Assembly: GCF_008015755.1 (NCBI RefSeq)
Contig: NZ_SSGF01000017.1
Span: 1-64,000, forward strand
Source: Methylophilus sp.
GTDB taxonomy: Bacteria > Pseudomonadota > Gammaproteobacteria > Burkholderiales > Methylophilaceae
Reading direction: 5' to 3'
Length of the DNA: 64,000 nucleotides
Shown here piece by piece: positions 42,151-51,453 of the stretch (positions within the stretch are counted from its first letter, which is position 1; each line of letters begins with the position of its first letter). The position numbers and the translations under genes are program-made. The notes under the pieces were generated by a model. That model saw only the letters and a list, made by a program, of their open reading frames with translations, did not search any database and was not told where the DNA came from.

Positions 42151-43803
42151 TTACCCTGCACAGCAAGACAACTGTTTAACATCCTTAAAGAAGGTCAAAG
42201 CACATAGCTTCAGTCCTTCCACCATCGTTAGGTATGGGAATAATTCTTGGCTTATGCCTTGTACAGTCATGCGATGACGGATTGCAAGCACCGCTGTTTG
42301 AATCATTTCACTTGCTTCTGCCGCTAATATCTGCACACCAACAATGCGGCCAGTTTCTTGTTCAGCGACGATTTTAATAAATCCCGTGGTTTCAAAGTTA
42401 GCCAGTGCACGTGGCACATTTTCTAGGCCTAATTTGCGGCTTTCAACCTGTAAACCCTGTGCTTGCGCCTGTTGTTCTGTCAGGCCTACAGTCGCCACCT
42501 GTGGGTCGGTAAAAATCACCGCAGGCATAGCCGCAAGATCTAATGTGGCTTCATTCCCTGTCATATTGCGCGCCGCTGTTTTCCCAGAGGCCGCGGCTAC
42601 ATAGACGTATTGCGGTAATGCGGTGCAGTCACCTGCGGCAAAGATATTCGGTAATGAAGAGCGCATCTGTGCATCGACAATGATTTCACCCTGTGAGGTC
42701 ATATTCAATTCAATATTTTCTAAGCCAAGATCTCTCGTATTGGGTGTGCGCCCAGCTGCAACAAGCAGCTGATGGCCTCTTATCGTCTCGTCACCCACAG
42801 TCAAATGAAACAAATTGTCTTCATGCTTAACATGATTAACAATCGCGTGTGACATGACGACCATCCCTTCAGCAACTAGTGCTTGTTGCAAGCCGTCTGC
42901 AATGTCTGGGTCTTCTTTAGAGAGCAGAGTTGAACGGGCAAGCATGGTTACTTTAGCGCCTAGTCGTAAAAATGCCTGTGCAATCTCAACCGCCACTACG
43001 GATGCCCCCAACACAATCAGATGTTGAGGTATTTCTGTGGCGATAAGTGCCGTGGTAGACGTCCAGTAAGGCTTATCCGCTAAGCCAGCAATTGGAGGTA
43101 ACGCTGGGCTACGCCCTGTGGCGATTAGAAAGCGATCTGCTGTCATTATTTGCTTAGCGCCGTCTTCTTTTGTAACAATGACAGTATTGGCGTCTTTGAA
43201 ACGTGCACGTCCTTTGACCAGATTAATCTCGGGATTACTCTCAAGAATAGATTCATACTTCTCATGACGCAGTGCATCAACCCTTGCCTGTTGCTGTGTG
43301 ACCAGTTTTTCACGGTCAATGCCAGGTGTGTGTGTTTCAATGCCAGAGAACGGATGATGTGCTTGTTGGTGCGCCATTTGTGCAGCACGAATCATGATTT
43401 TGGAGGGTACACAGCCTACATTGACGCAAGTACCCCCAATCGTGCCAGCTTCAATCATGGTGACTTGAGCGCCCAGATCTTTTGCTTCCAGTGCTGCTGC
43501 AAATGCGGCGGATCCACTACCGATGATGACGATATTGAGTGGCTTATTATGTGATTTTACTGTTACTGGTAAAGCTGGTGATTGCGTGTCATCCAATTGA
43601 GCACTATAGCCAGTAGCTTGGACGGTTTTGATCAATGTTTCAATATTAAGATCCGTTTCAGGTTTTACTGTTATTTGTGCTAATTTTTCAGCATAAGATA
43701 CTGAGACTTTATCCACCCCTGCTACTTTTGTTAAAGCGGCTTCAAGGGTACCTGCACAGTGATCACAGGTCATTCCACTAATGTTGAGATTGATTGTATT
43801 CAT
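42151..43803 (-). CDS. merA: Mercuric reductase with N-terminal HMA domain
   Basis: GMTCDHCAG, GGTCVNVGCVPSK, C-terminal LSCCAG. Confidence 0.97.
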   Translation of the reverse strand: MNTINLNISGMTCDHCAGTLEAALTKVAGVDKVSVSYAEKLAQITVKPETDLNIETLIKTVQATGYSAQLDDTQSPALPVTVKSHNKPLNIVIIGSGSAAFAAALEAKDLGAQVTMIEAGTIGGTCVNVGCVPSKIMIRAAQMAHQQAHHPFSGIETHTPGIDREKLVTQQQARVDALRHEKYESILESNPEINLVKGRARFKDANTVIVTKEDGAKQIMTADRFLIATGRSPALPPIAGLADKPYWTSTTALIATEIPQHLIVLGASVVAVEIAQAFLRLGAKVTMLARSTLLSKEDPDIADGLQQALVAEGMVVMSHAIVNHVKHEDNLFHLTVGDETIRGHQLLVAAGRTPNTRDLGLENIELNMTSQGEIIVDAQMRSSLPNIFAAGDCTALPQYVYVAAASGKTAARNMTGNEATLDLAAMPAVIFTDPQVATVGLTEQQAQAQGLQVESRKLGLENVPRALANFETTGFIKIVAEQETGRIVGVQILAAEASEMIQTAVLAIRHRMTVQGISQELFPYLTMVEGLKLCALTFFKDVKQLSCCAG

Positions 43804-43804
43804 A

Positions 43805-44113
43805 TTAAGGCGTCTTTTTTAATGATGTGTTTTTTATTTTAGAGGGGTAACCAGCATTCGCTGTGGCATCGGTAAGCTTTTGCAAGGTAGTTTGGGTATC
43901 ATCGAAGCGAACAACTGCTTGCTTATGTTTAAAGTCGGTTGTGACCTGTTGCACACCCTTCACTTTACTAAGCGCTTTCTTGACAGTGATAGGGCAGGAA
44001 GAACATGTCATGCCAGCAACCTCAAGCGTCACGTTCTGAATTGCCGCATATGCAAAGATTGAAGTGCTCAACGCGGTCACAAATGAGGTAGTTAAAATAA
44101 TGGATTTCAACAT
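43805..44113 (-). CDS. merP: Periplasmic mercury-binding protein
   Basis: Signal peptide + GMTCSSCPITVKKAL. Confidence 0.95.
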   Translation of the reverse strand: MLKSIILTTSFVTALSTSIFAYAAIQNVTLEVAGMTCSSCPITVKKALSKVKGVQQVTTDFKHKQAVVRFDDTQTTLQKLTDATANAGYPSKIKNTSLKKTP

Positions 44114-44123
44114 GGACAATTTC

Positions 44124-44480
44124 CTATTCAAGTAAAGTAACAAAGTAAGGGTAAAGTAAAGCAATCAACACCAGCGCTGACACTACCAAGAACATTACTC
44201 GATAGTTTCTATTGGTCTGTGGTTTAGCACACAATGTATTCGGTACACATGCATTTGCAGGTTTAGCTGAGTAGATTTTGCGATAGGCCAAAGCCATGCA
44301 GATCAAAGCAATGCCGATGAAAATGGGTCTATAGGGTTCAAGCATCGTCAGATTCGATATCCAAGCGCCGCCAACACCTAAGCTGATTAAAATCAGCGGT
44401 CCTAAACAACAAGCGGAAGCTGCAATCGCGGCTATTGCACCGCCAATGAGCGTGGTATTCGCTAGTTTATCTTGTGCCAT
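44124..44480 (-). CDS. merT: Mercuric transporter
   Basis: ASACCLGPLILISLGVGGAWI. Confidence 0.95.
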   Translation of the reverse strand: MAQDKLANTTLIGGAIAAIAASACCLGPLILISLGVGGAWISNLTMLEPYRPIFIGIALICMALAYRKIYSAKPANACVPNTLCAKPQTNRNYRVMFLVVSALVLIALLYPYFVTLLE

Positions 44481-44510
44481 AAAATCTCCATCTATAGAGT
44501 TAAAAGCGTA

Positions 44511-44541
44511 CTATAAAGGCTGTACTATAGTACGATGTCAA
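44511..44541 (-). promoter_or_regulatory. mer promoter/operator
   Basis: Minus strand TTGACA-19 bp-TTATAG with GTACTATAGTAC palindrome (44522-44533). Confidence 0.8.
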
Positions 44542-44571
44542 TCTGTTTTAAAATTTATTCAAGGTGATGTG

Positions 44572-44970
44572 ATGCAATCAAAACTAACCATCGGCAAAGT
44601 GGCCAAAGCGGCTTCTGTCAATATTGAAACGATCAGGTTTTATCAACGTAAAGGTTTGATAGCCGAGCCTGCTAAAGCCTTAGGTGGCTTTCGTTATTAC
44701 TCAGAAAAGTGCATTGAGGAGATACACTTTATTAAACGCGCCCAGGCGATAGGGTTCACGCTTGAGGATATTAAAGAGTTATTAGCCATGGAAGCTTGTG
44801 ATGCTTGCCAGCAAACGCATGATGCTTCATTGATAAAATTAAATATGGTGAATGCCAGAATCGCTGAACTTGAACGTATCCGCGAAACGCTTCGAGAACT
44901 GATTGGAAAATGCGAAAAAGAGAATTACGAAACAGCATGTCCAATCATTGATTCTCTGCACAAGCACTAA
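44572..44970 (+). CDS. merR: Mercury-responsive MerR regulator
   Basis: TIGKVAKAASVNIETIRFYQRKGLIAEP; three metal-binding Cys. Confidence 0.95.
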   Translation: MQSKLTIGKVAKAASVNIETIRFYQRKGLIAEPAKALGGFRYYSEKCIEEIHFIKRAQAIGFTLEDIKELLAMEACDACQQTHDASLIKLNMVNARIAELERIRETLRELIGKCEKENYETACPIIDSLHKH

Positions 44971-45079
44971 ATAGTTAGCTACATTAATTGGCTGATCGTA
45001 TATCAATATAACCATATACTTCAAGCGATGCACATTGAATATCGTAGACCCTTAGAGCAACAACAATATTGATCTTAGT

Positions 45080-45895
45080 TTATAGGAGATCAAGCGAGAA
45101 CAACTGCTCTCCGGAAATGGAATTTATCAACTCGTTAGGAAGGATTGGCCAAGTCCCGATAGTTTCAATGTATCCGAAGCCATAAGGTGGTCGTTCCAAC
45201 ATGTCAAGCCTAAGGTGTTGAAGCGTATGAATTGCATCTGTGTAGTATGTTAGATGCAATTCCAGCGAGAAATAGTGGCTAAAAAAATGATCTAATTGCT
45301 TGTCAGCTATCGATTCGAGTATTTCTCGAAACCGCCAATTATGGGAGGGCTCAGTCTGCAAGTACAACAGCCAGACCAAAGCCATGGCCGACAGATTGTC
45401 CATTCTCCTCAATGACAGCATCAAACAGCGATCAAAGATTTGTTCCCGACCATATTTTTCGATCAACTTGGTAATTTCTACAACAGAGTCAGGATTAATT
45501 CTAACTAGGCCATAAGCTTGTAGAAGTTGATCTACACGCCTTTGAACAAGACTAGGTGTGGATGTTTGCTCCTGTAGAATAGCCCAAAATTCAGCTTGGT
45601 ATAGTGCCTGTGTACCATGAAATAAAGGGAACTGATCAACGGCTGTAACCAGCGAATTCATATCGCGCCAGCGCGGATCTTGCCCTGCAGGTTTTCGGGC
45701 GACTTTGCGTATCCATTCAAACATTCTTGGCCTGTGGTCAATCGAACGAGAAGGCATGCCATTATCCGTCCAAGCAAACTCATAATCTAAAACATAATCT
45801 GACCAATTGCAGCGCCGTTTAATTTCTCGATACCAAGCCCACACTCTGGCTTTTTCTGCCCAATGTGTCCTTTGTCCTCCGCGCTTCTTTTTCAT
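45080..45895 (-). CDS. Hypothetical protein carried on transposon
   Basis: Long ORF, MKKKRGGQRTHWAEKARVWAWYREIKRR; no family recognised. Confidence 0.6.
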   Translation of the reverse strand: MKKKRGGQRTHWAEKARVWAWYREIKRRCNWSDYVLDYEFAWTDNGMPSRSIDHRPRMFEWIRKVARKPAGQDPRWRDMNSLVTAVDQFPLFHGTQALYQAEFWAILQEQTSTPSLVQRRVDQLLQAYGLVRINPDSVVEITKLIEKYGREQIFDRCLMLSLRRMDNLSAMALVWLLYLQTEPSHNWRFREILESIADKQLDHFFSHYFSLELHLTYYTDAIHTLQHLRLDMLERPPYGFGYIETIGTWPILPNELINSISGEQLFSLDLL

Positions 45896-45987
45896 GGTGT
45901 CACTTGAATAGGGGTTCAGCACATCCTAGAACATTTATGTAAATGCAGTCAAGATTAGCCCTAATTAACTTAATTCAAGGTTCAGCT

Positions 45988-46227
45988 ATGACCCACAACC
46001 CTCTGGCCGATTTGTCGAAGCAGCTAATATTAAGGTTTGGCCCGACTATGGGTGGTCAAGATCTCTATGCGGCACTAGGGTTCAAAACTTACGCTGCTTT
46101 TCACCGCAGTCAGCAGAGACAAGCATTAGGTGTACACGTTTTTAAATTGCCAGGACGAAGAGGTTGGTTTGCGTTAACCGTTGATATTGCAACATGGCTC
46201 ATGAAGCAATCGAACATTCAAAGCTAA
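45988..46227 (+). CDS. Small hypothetical protein carried on transposon
   Basis: MTHNPLADLSKQLILRFGPTMGGQDLYAALGFKTYAAFHRS... Confidence 0.5.
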   Translation: MTHNPLADLSKQLILRFGPTMGGQDLYAALGFKTYAAFHRSQQRQALGVHVFKLPGRRGWFALTVDIATWLMKQSNIQS

Positions 46228-46499
46228 ACAATGGGATTCGATGAAATGATGAAAGGAAAACACATGGGACCTTAGTTGCAATCGATTGCGAGATTCCACA
46301 AAGCGCAAAAGGCTTGGGTTATGTATGACCCAAGCCTTCTGACAAAACATCAAGATCGCACCCTTGAGATTTGAATTGTCTACTCTCCTGTATCGGCTGT
46401 CAAGGTCGACGTCTCGCTTTGTCCATTACCAGAATTTAACCATTCAATTATTTAGCCTGCCTTACTATGCTTGCAGGCGGTTTTTACAGGAGTTTATTC

Positions 46500-48056
46500 A
46501 TGGCAATACCTATATTCAAACGTAGAGAAATCGTGCGTTTATTATGCGCGGGTGGAGATTTGTCTAACCGCCAGATCGCTAATTTGGTTGGCGTTGCATC
46601 GGGCTCTATCAATAAGATCGCATCACAGTTACCAACACTGGGTGTAACTTGGGAGCAACTTAAAGCATTTGGAGATGATGCATTTCTTGCAGCTTTTATC
46701 AAAAAGCCAGAACTTGCAGCATCCAATCGTTCGCATCCAGATTGCCTGCTTTGGCATAGAGAAATGGAGCGTGACAAAGATGTGACTCTACGTTTACTCT
46801 GGGAGGAGTGGCATATAGAGCATATAGATGGCGTTTCATACACACAAGCAACACGCATATATAAAAATTGGTTAAAGAAGCAGCGTGTAAGTATGCGCAA
46901 GATTCATCATCCTGGCGAAACCATATTTGTTGATTTTGCTGGGCGCAGGCTGCCAATCTATAACCGTGACGATAATAGTGTACGGTATGCCCAGGTATTC
47001 GTGGCGACATTGGGCGCATCAAGTTATTCATTTTGCATTGCTGTTTGGTCGCAGGCGATACCGGACTGGATATTCTGTAATGTCAAGATGCTAGAATATT
47101 TCGGTGGTGTTCCACGTATCATTACTCCAGACAATCTCAAGTCTGCAGTGTCGAAAGTCACTCGAAATGGTCCGCATATTAATCCAACTTATGCAGAGTT
47201 TGCAGAGTATTACGACACTGCCATCGTGCCAGCACGGGTACGCAAGCCAAATGACAAAGGTTTAGTTGAAGTAGCTGTGCTCATAATCCAACGCTGGATT
47301 CTTGCAGCATTGCGTCACCGCCAGTTCTATTCTCTGGAAGAAGCGAATGCGGAAATTCTGCATCTATTGGATATTTTTAATAGCAAAGAAATGAAAGCCT
47401 ACAAGGCGTCACGCCGCCAACGTTATGAGATGCTGGATCAATTAGCTTTAAAACCCCTACCAGATCAGGCCTACGAATATGCCGCTTGGCGGCTCAAGGT
47501 GCGTGTTGGAGACAATTACCATGTACAGCATGAAGGGCACTATTACTCGCTGCCCTATGCTATAGCGCATGCATTCGTCGATATCCGTACAGGGCCTAAA
47601 ACTATCGAGATAATACACAATGGTATGCGGGTAGCTACGCACATTTTATCCAATATTATAGGTGGATATACAACTAACCCAGCGCATCTGTCACCAAACC
47701 ACTTGCAGTATGCCGAGGGCAGCCCCGATCAATTGTTGCAATGGGCAATGGCTGTCGGTGCGGCCACAGAAAAAGTATTCCAGCATCATTTGCTGGAGAA
47801 TCGTCATTTAGCAAATGGGATCCGGGCTGCGTGTGCAATCCAGAAGCTGGGACGGCAATATGGAGCGCACCGGCTGGAAGAAGTCTGTGAGTACGCGGTG
47901 AGTATCCATTCTATGACTCATACCAGCATTCTTTCAATATTTCGTAGTAAGGCAGATAAACGACCTAGACCGGATGCAGAAGCCGAACCTTTGGTAAGTC
48001 ACGCCAATGTGCGTGGCAGTAAATACTACAAACAAATAACTGGAGAAGAAGAATGA
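46500..48056 (+). CDS. istA: IS21 family transposase IstA
   Basis: HTH, HPGETIFVDFAGRRLPIY DDE domain, DNLKSAV; overlapping istB. Confidence 0.93.
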   Translation: MAIPIFKRREIVRLLCAGGDLSNRQIANLVGVASGSINKIASQLPTLGVTWEQLKAFGDDAFLAAFIKKPELAASNRSHPDCLLWHREMERDKDVTLRLLWEEWHIEHIDGVSYTQATRIYKNWLKKQRVSMRKIHHPGETIFVDFAGRRLPIYNRDDNSVRYAQVFVATLGASSYSFCIAVWSQAIPDWIFCNVKMLEYFGGVPRIITPDNLKSAVSKVTRNGPHINPTYAEFAEYYDTAIVPARVRKPNDKGLVEVAVLIIQRWILAALRHRQFYSLEEANAEILHLLDIFNSKEMKAYKASRRQRYEMLDQLALKPLPDQAYEYAAWRLKVRVGDNYHVQHEGHYYSLPYAIAHAFVDIRTGPKTIEIIHNGMRVATHILSNIIGGYTTNPAHLSPNHLQYAEGSPDQLLQWAMAVGAATEKVFQHHLLENRHLANGIRAACAIQKLGRQYGAHRLEEVCEYAVSIHSMTHTSILSIFRSKADKRPRPDAEAEPLVSHANVRGSKYYKQITGEEE

Positions 48057-48796
48057 TGATGCAACAAACCATCTCTAAACTGAGAGAGCTAAAACTCCTT
48101 GGCATGGCCGATGCTCTGCAGGCTAATGTTGGACAACCAGCATTTCGTGGCCTGTCATTTGAAGAGCAGTTTGGTATTCTGGTTGACAGTGAAGTGTCAT
48201 CGCGTGATAGTCGCCGTCTCAACCGTCTGCTCAAAATGGCCAGACTACGCTACCCCTCAGCTTGTCTGGAGGATGTGGATTTCAGGCAGTCTCGTGGCCT
48301 GGAAAAACCGTTATTTGCTTTACTGGCGGTTTGCGACTGGGTGCGTCAACCAAAGCATATCGTTTTTACTGGGGCGACTGGAACAGGTAAGAGCTGGGTG
48401 GCCTGTGCACTTGGAGTTCAAGCATGTCGCCTTGGATTGTCTGTTATTTATAGATCTTCCAGCCAGATCGCTGAAGAAATCTCAACTGCAGCTGCAGATG
48501 GTTCGTTACCGCAATTAAAAGGTAGGCTGATCAAAGCTGCAGTACTAATTATTGATGATTTGGGACTGATGCCATTTGATTCTTTGGTGGCTAGAACCTT
48601 GCTGGATGTTGTCGATGAGCGTGATCGATTGCGTGTTGGTGCACTGGTTCTTACTAGCCAGTATCCCATTGATCACTGGCATGCATTTCTGGGGGATCCT
48701 ACGATTGCCGATGCCATTCTGGATCGCATGGTGCATGCTGCTTATTATATCGATTTGAAGGGAGGCTCCTTACGTAAAGGTAGGTCAAAAGAATAA
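48053..48796 (+). CDS. istB: IS21 family helper ATPase IstB
   Basis: FTGATGTGKSWVACALG Walker A, LIIDDLGL Walker B. Confidence 0.95.
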   Translation: MMMQQTISKLRELKLLGMADALQANVGQPAFRGLSFEEQFGILVDSEVSSRDSRRLNRLLKMARLRYPSACLEDVDFRQSRGLEKPLFALLAVCDWVRQPKHIVFTGATGTGKSWVACALGVQACRLGLSVIYRSSSQIAEEISTAAADGSLPQLKGRLIKAAVLIIDDLGLMPFDSLVARTLLDVVDERDRLRVGALVLTSQYPIDHWHAFLGDPTIADAILDRMVHAAYYIDLKGGSLRKGRSKE

Positions 48797-48855
48797 TTAG
48801 GGTATGGTAGTGGTACCAAATCCATCTTGTTGCCACTACCAAAAAATTGTAATTA

Positions 48856-49012
48856 GGGGATTGCTCATGCAACTAGTGCGCATTTCATTGCAAACGCTGG
48901 ACACTGCTATGCAATTCCCGAATATAGGCTTTGCAATTGCTGGTCAGAACGTCATGCAACTTCTGAGTAGTGTGGGATGCATTTAGGTGAGCAATGAAGA
49001 TGAAATTTTGCG
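48856..49012. repeat. Phased array of about 21-23-bp repeats (TGCAA core) at transposon right end
   Basis: TGCAA/TGCAT at 48868, 48889, 48910, 48932, 48955, 48978 and TGAAA at 49001. Confidence 0.7.
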
Positions 49013-49357
49013 TCAATAGATTTCCCAGCACCCACGAATTCGACAACCAAGATCACTAAAACTGCTCTATGGCTTTTAAAGAAGTTATATCGACCAGGTG
49101 TGTATTATCAAAAGTGTGGGGTGATGCTACTAGAGACCTTATCTAGAGGTGGTTTGCAGAGCGATATGTTTGGCTTTAGTAAAAGTGATTCAAAATCCGA
49201 ATCATTAATGGATGTGATGGACAGGATCAAACATAAATATCCAAACAATCCTGTTAAGTCGGCTGCTGAAGGCAATATTCAAGAGTGGAGGATGCAACGA
49301 AATTATCTCAGTCCCAATTACACTGGCGACTGGTCCCAGTTACTACAAATAAAATAG
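49013..49357 (+). pseudogene. umuC: umuC C-terminal fragment
   Basis: SIDFPAPTNSTTKITKTALWLLKKLYRPGVYYQKCGVMLLE...LMDVMDRI...WRMQRNYLSPNYTGDWSQLLQIK. Confidence 0.88.
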
Positions 49358-49551
49358 TTTTTCTTGGATAATGTAAAACGCACACCCTGATTTGGAAGCC
49401 CTATAAAGAGGCGAATATCTTCTCGAAAACCATGTACTATTCGTGGGCATCAATTATTGATGGAACAACGACACCTCGGTTATGTACTGTTTATGGTCGA
49501 TTGTTTATAATCAACTGGGCATTGTGTATCAAAGAATTTTTTGGAAGCCGT

Positions 49552-50277
49552 ATGTTTAATTTATCTAGCTCGCCTTTCAGGAAAGAAAAAGCCTTCGACA
49601 TTAAAATCGATGTTGAACAGCCAATTTCATTTTCATCTGAAAGTGAGTTAGTCCAAACTTTCACCACAAACTCACATAAAAATATATTTAACCACTTGGA
49701 GTGGACTAGTGAGTTAAATGCTGGAAATGGCATTGCAGATATTGTTTTGTACAATACAAGAAAAGATTGGAAAAATAACTCTTCGCTTGCACTGATCCGG
49801 CCACAAATGGCTAATTCATTGGTGGCTTTACCCTACAGAAAAGCATTTGATGTTGAGTATTTTTCCTCTCTTGCATGTATATCAAAAAGTACATCAGAGA
49901 GAGTGTTAAAAGAATTTTCCTTGGCAGGCTATTGTGACAAGTCAGCATCTGGCTGGATAAAGTTGAAGCAACCAAGGCCCCCTATAGCTAATATTTATGC
50001 GATTGAAGCAAAGCTTAAAGATTGGAGGCGGGCTTTATTGCAAGCAACAAGCTATCAAGAGTTTGCTAACCAATCATGGGTTCTGATGGATAGTAAGTTT
50101 TGCAAAAAAGCGATGGAAAATAAGCTTGAGTTTACAAAGCGTAATGTTGGTTTGATTTCTATTTCGCCTGATGGGAAATTAAATCCCTTGATCGGATGCA
50201 GCACGATAATACCAAAATCTCAATATCGTTTTTGGTATGCGAACGTCCTACTTTTGGCCTCTACACTCAAGCTATAA
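49552..50277 (+). CDS. PD-(D/E)XK nuclease-like protein
   Basis: GIADIVLY ... IYAIEAKLKDWRRALLQATSYQEFANQSWVLMD. Confidence 0.6.
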   Translation: MFNLSSSPFRKEKAFDIKIDVEQPISFSSESELVQTFTTNSHKNIFNHLEWTSELNAGNGIADIVLYNTRKDWKNNSSLALIRPQMANSLVALPYRKAFDVEYFSSLACISKSTSERVLKEFSLAGYCDKSASGWIKLKQPRPPIANIYAIEAKLKDWRRALLQATSYQEFANQSWVLMDSKFCKKAMENKLEFTKRNVGLISISPDGKLNPLIGCSTIIPKSQYRFWYANVLLLASTLKL

Positions 50278-51448
50278 ACTCTCTGTAGAACCAGTTGATG
50301 GCATCAAGCCAAGGCTTAATATGATCGCCGTTTCCATGTCTCTCCAAATCTAGAGGCCAGTCTTTTATTTGTTGATAGAAGCTTCCAGCTTGATTTAGCC
50401 TCTCTCGAAGGAATCGATATCGTTCTGAGATCGTCAACTCTGAGAGTTGATCAACTTGAGATTGATAAGAAATAAAGAAGTGTTTATACAATCCAGGGTA
50501 GTTGAATGAAGGCTCAGCAGCAGCGTCAAGGGCTTGATTCCCGTAAGGCGTCTCCCAATACACTTCGCTCCATATCTCTGGTAAGCCTGCACGAATTTGT
50601 TGTGCATCAGAATATAAAATCCAATTATAAAGACCTGGAAGATATAACCTTGCCCTCGGCCCACGTCTTTCCTCGTCTACAACCACAAACTTGTCGATTG
50701 AGAACATTCTAGTATTCTCGTAGGCACCAAAAGTTAATTCAGTGCCATCTATTAAGCTAAATAGGAGACCTTCTGTATTTGCGTGGCCAATAGTAACTTT
50801 CAAACCAACATCAGCCAACTCTTTCACCATGCATAAATAGGCTTTGAGCAGCTCAAAGTCTTGTATTTGTTTGGTTTTGCTTTGTGCGTCCATTAAAATG
50901 TAGACGCCATTGATTCTGGGGTATTTAGTGACCCAATTTAGTATATTTGTTCTGTAACCCTCATGTTTAATCATCCCCTGAGTAAGGGGGAGCGTTAAGA
51001 ACACATCACCATCGTACCCTGATTCTTCAATTGCCTGAAGAAACGGGTGAACTGTATAAATATCTTGTTTTTCACAGTAATCTGGAACCATATCTGCAAA
51101 GTACCTTGCAGGAATAATTACTCTATTAAACTGTTGGTTTACTTGAAATTGAACGCATTGTCGGGCTGCTTCCAAAGCAAGCATAGTAAAGTCAACGGTT
51201 GAGAATCCTTTGGAGATGGTTTCAGGAAAGAAATCATACGTTTTAAGTTTTACCTTTTGAGAGCTTGGCAAGTAGAACTGAGGATCAAAAAAAGACTGCT
51301 GTCTTAGCTCCAGGTCCATGCTTTCAACTGCATCCTTTGCTTGATGGATTGGGCTTAAAATCAGTCCATTACCGCAGAGATCTCTCTGTAGAGAGTCTTT
51401 GTTCCAAACTGTGTTGTGACCGCACTGATGAAATAGATTTATTTTCAT
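50267..51448 (-). CDS. Uncharacterised kinase-partner protein (possible TIM-barrel)
   Basis: MKINLFHQCGHNTVWNKDSLQRDLCGNGLILSP...; immediately follows kinase gene. Confidence 0.55.
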   Translation of the reverse strand: MKINLFHQCGHNTVWNKDSLQRDLCGNGLILSPIHQAKDAVESMDLELRQQSFFDPQFYLPSSQKVKLKTYDFFPETISKGFSTVDFTMLALEAARQCVQFQVNQQFNRVIIPARYFADMVPDYCEKQDIYTVHPFLQAIEESGYDGDVFLTLPLTQGMIKHEGYRTNILNWVTKYPRINGVYILMDAQSKTKQIQDFELLKAYLCMVKELADVGLKVTIGHANTEGLLFSLIDGTELTFGAYENTRMFSIDKFVVVDEERRGPRARLYLPGLYNWILYSDAQQIRAGLPEIWSEVYWETPYGNQALDAAAEPSFNYPGLYKHFFISYQSQVDQLSELTISERYRFLRERLNQAGSFYQQIKDWPLDLERHGNGDHIKPWLDAINWFYREFIA

Positions 51449-51453
51449 TGTTT

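Larger units (their letters stand above)
41807..49012. mobile_element. IS21-family unit transposon carrying mer operon, inserted in umuC
   Basis: 5-bp TCAAT at both flanks (41802-41806, 49013-49017), related terminal IRs, umuC reading resumes across it, istAB inside. Confidence 0.75.

Noticed and set aside
46309-46338. AAGGCTTGGGT-TATGTATG-ACCCAAGCCTT hairpin as IS21 left end
   Set aside because: No match to the 49012 terminal repeat and no U-tract; a left end at 41807 is better supported by umuC disruption and IRs. Could be a cargo-boundary hairpin.
48800-48842. GGTAGTGGTACC...TTGCCACTACC inverted repeat as transposon right end
   Set aside because: umuC resumes only at 49013, and the terminal IR and phased repeats extend beyond this hairpin; more likely the istB terminator.
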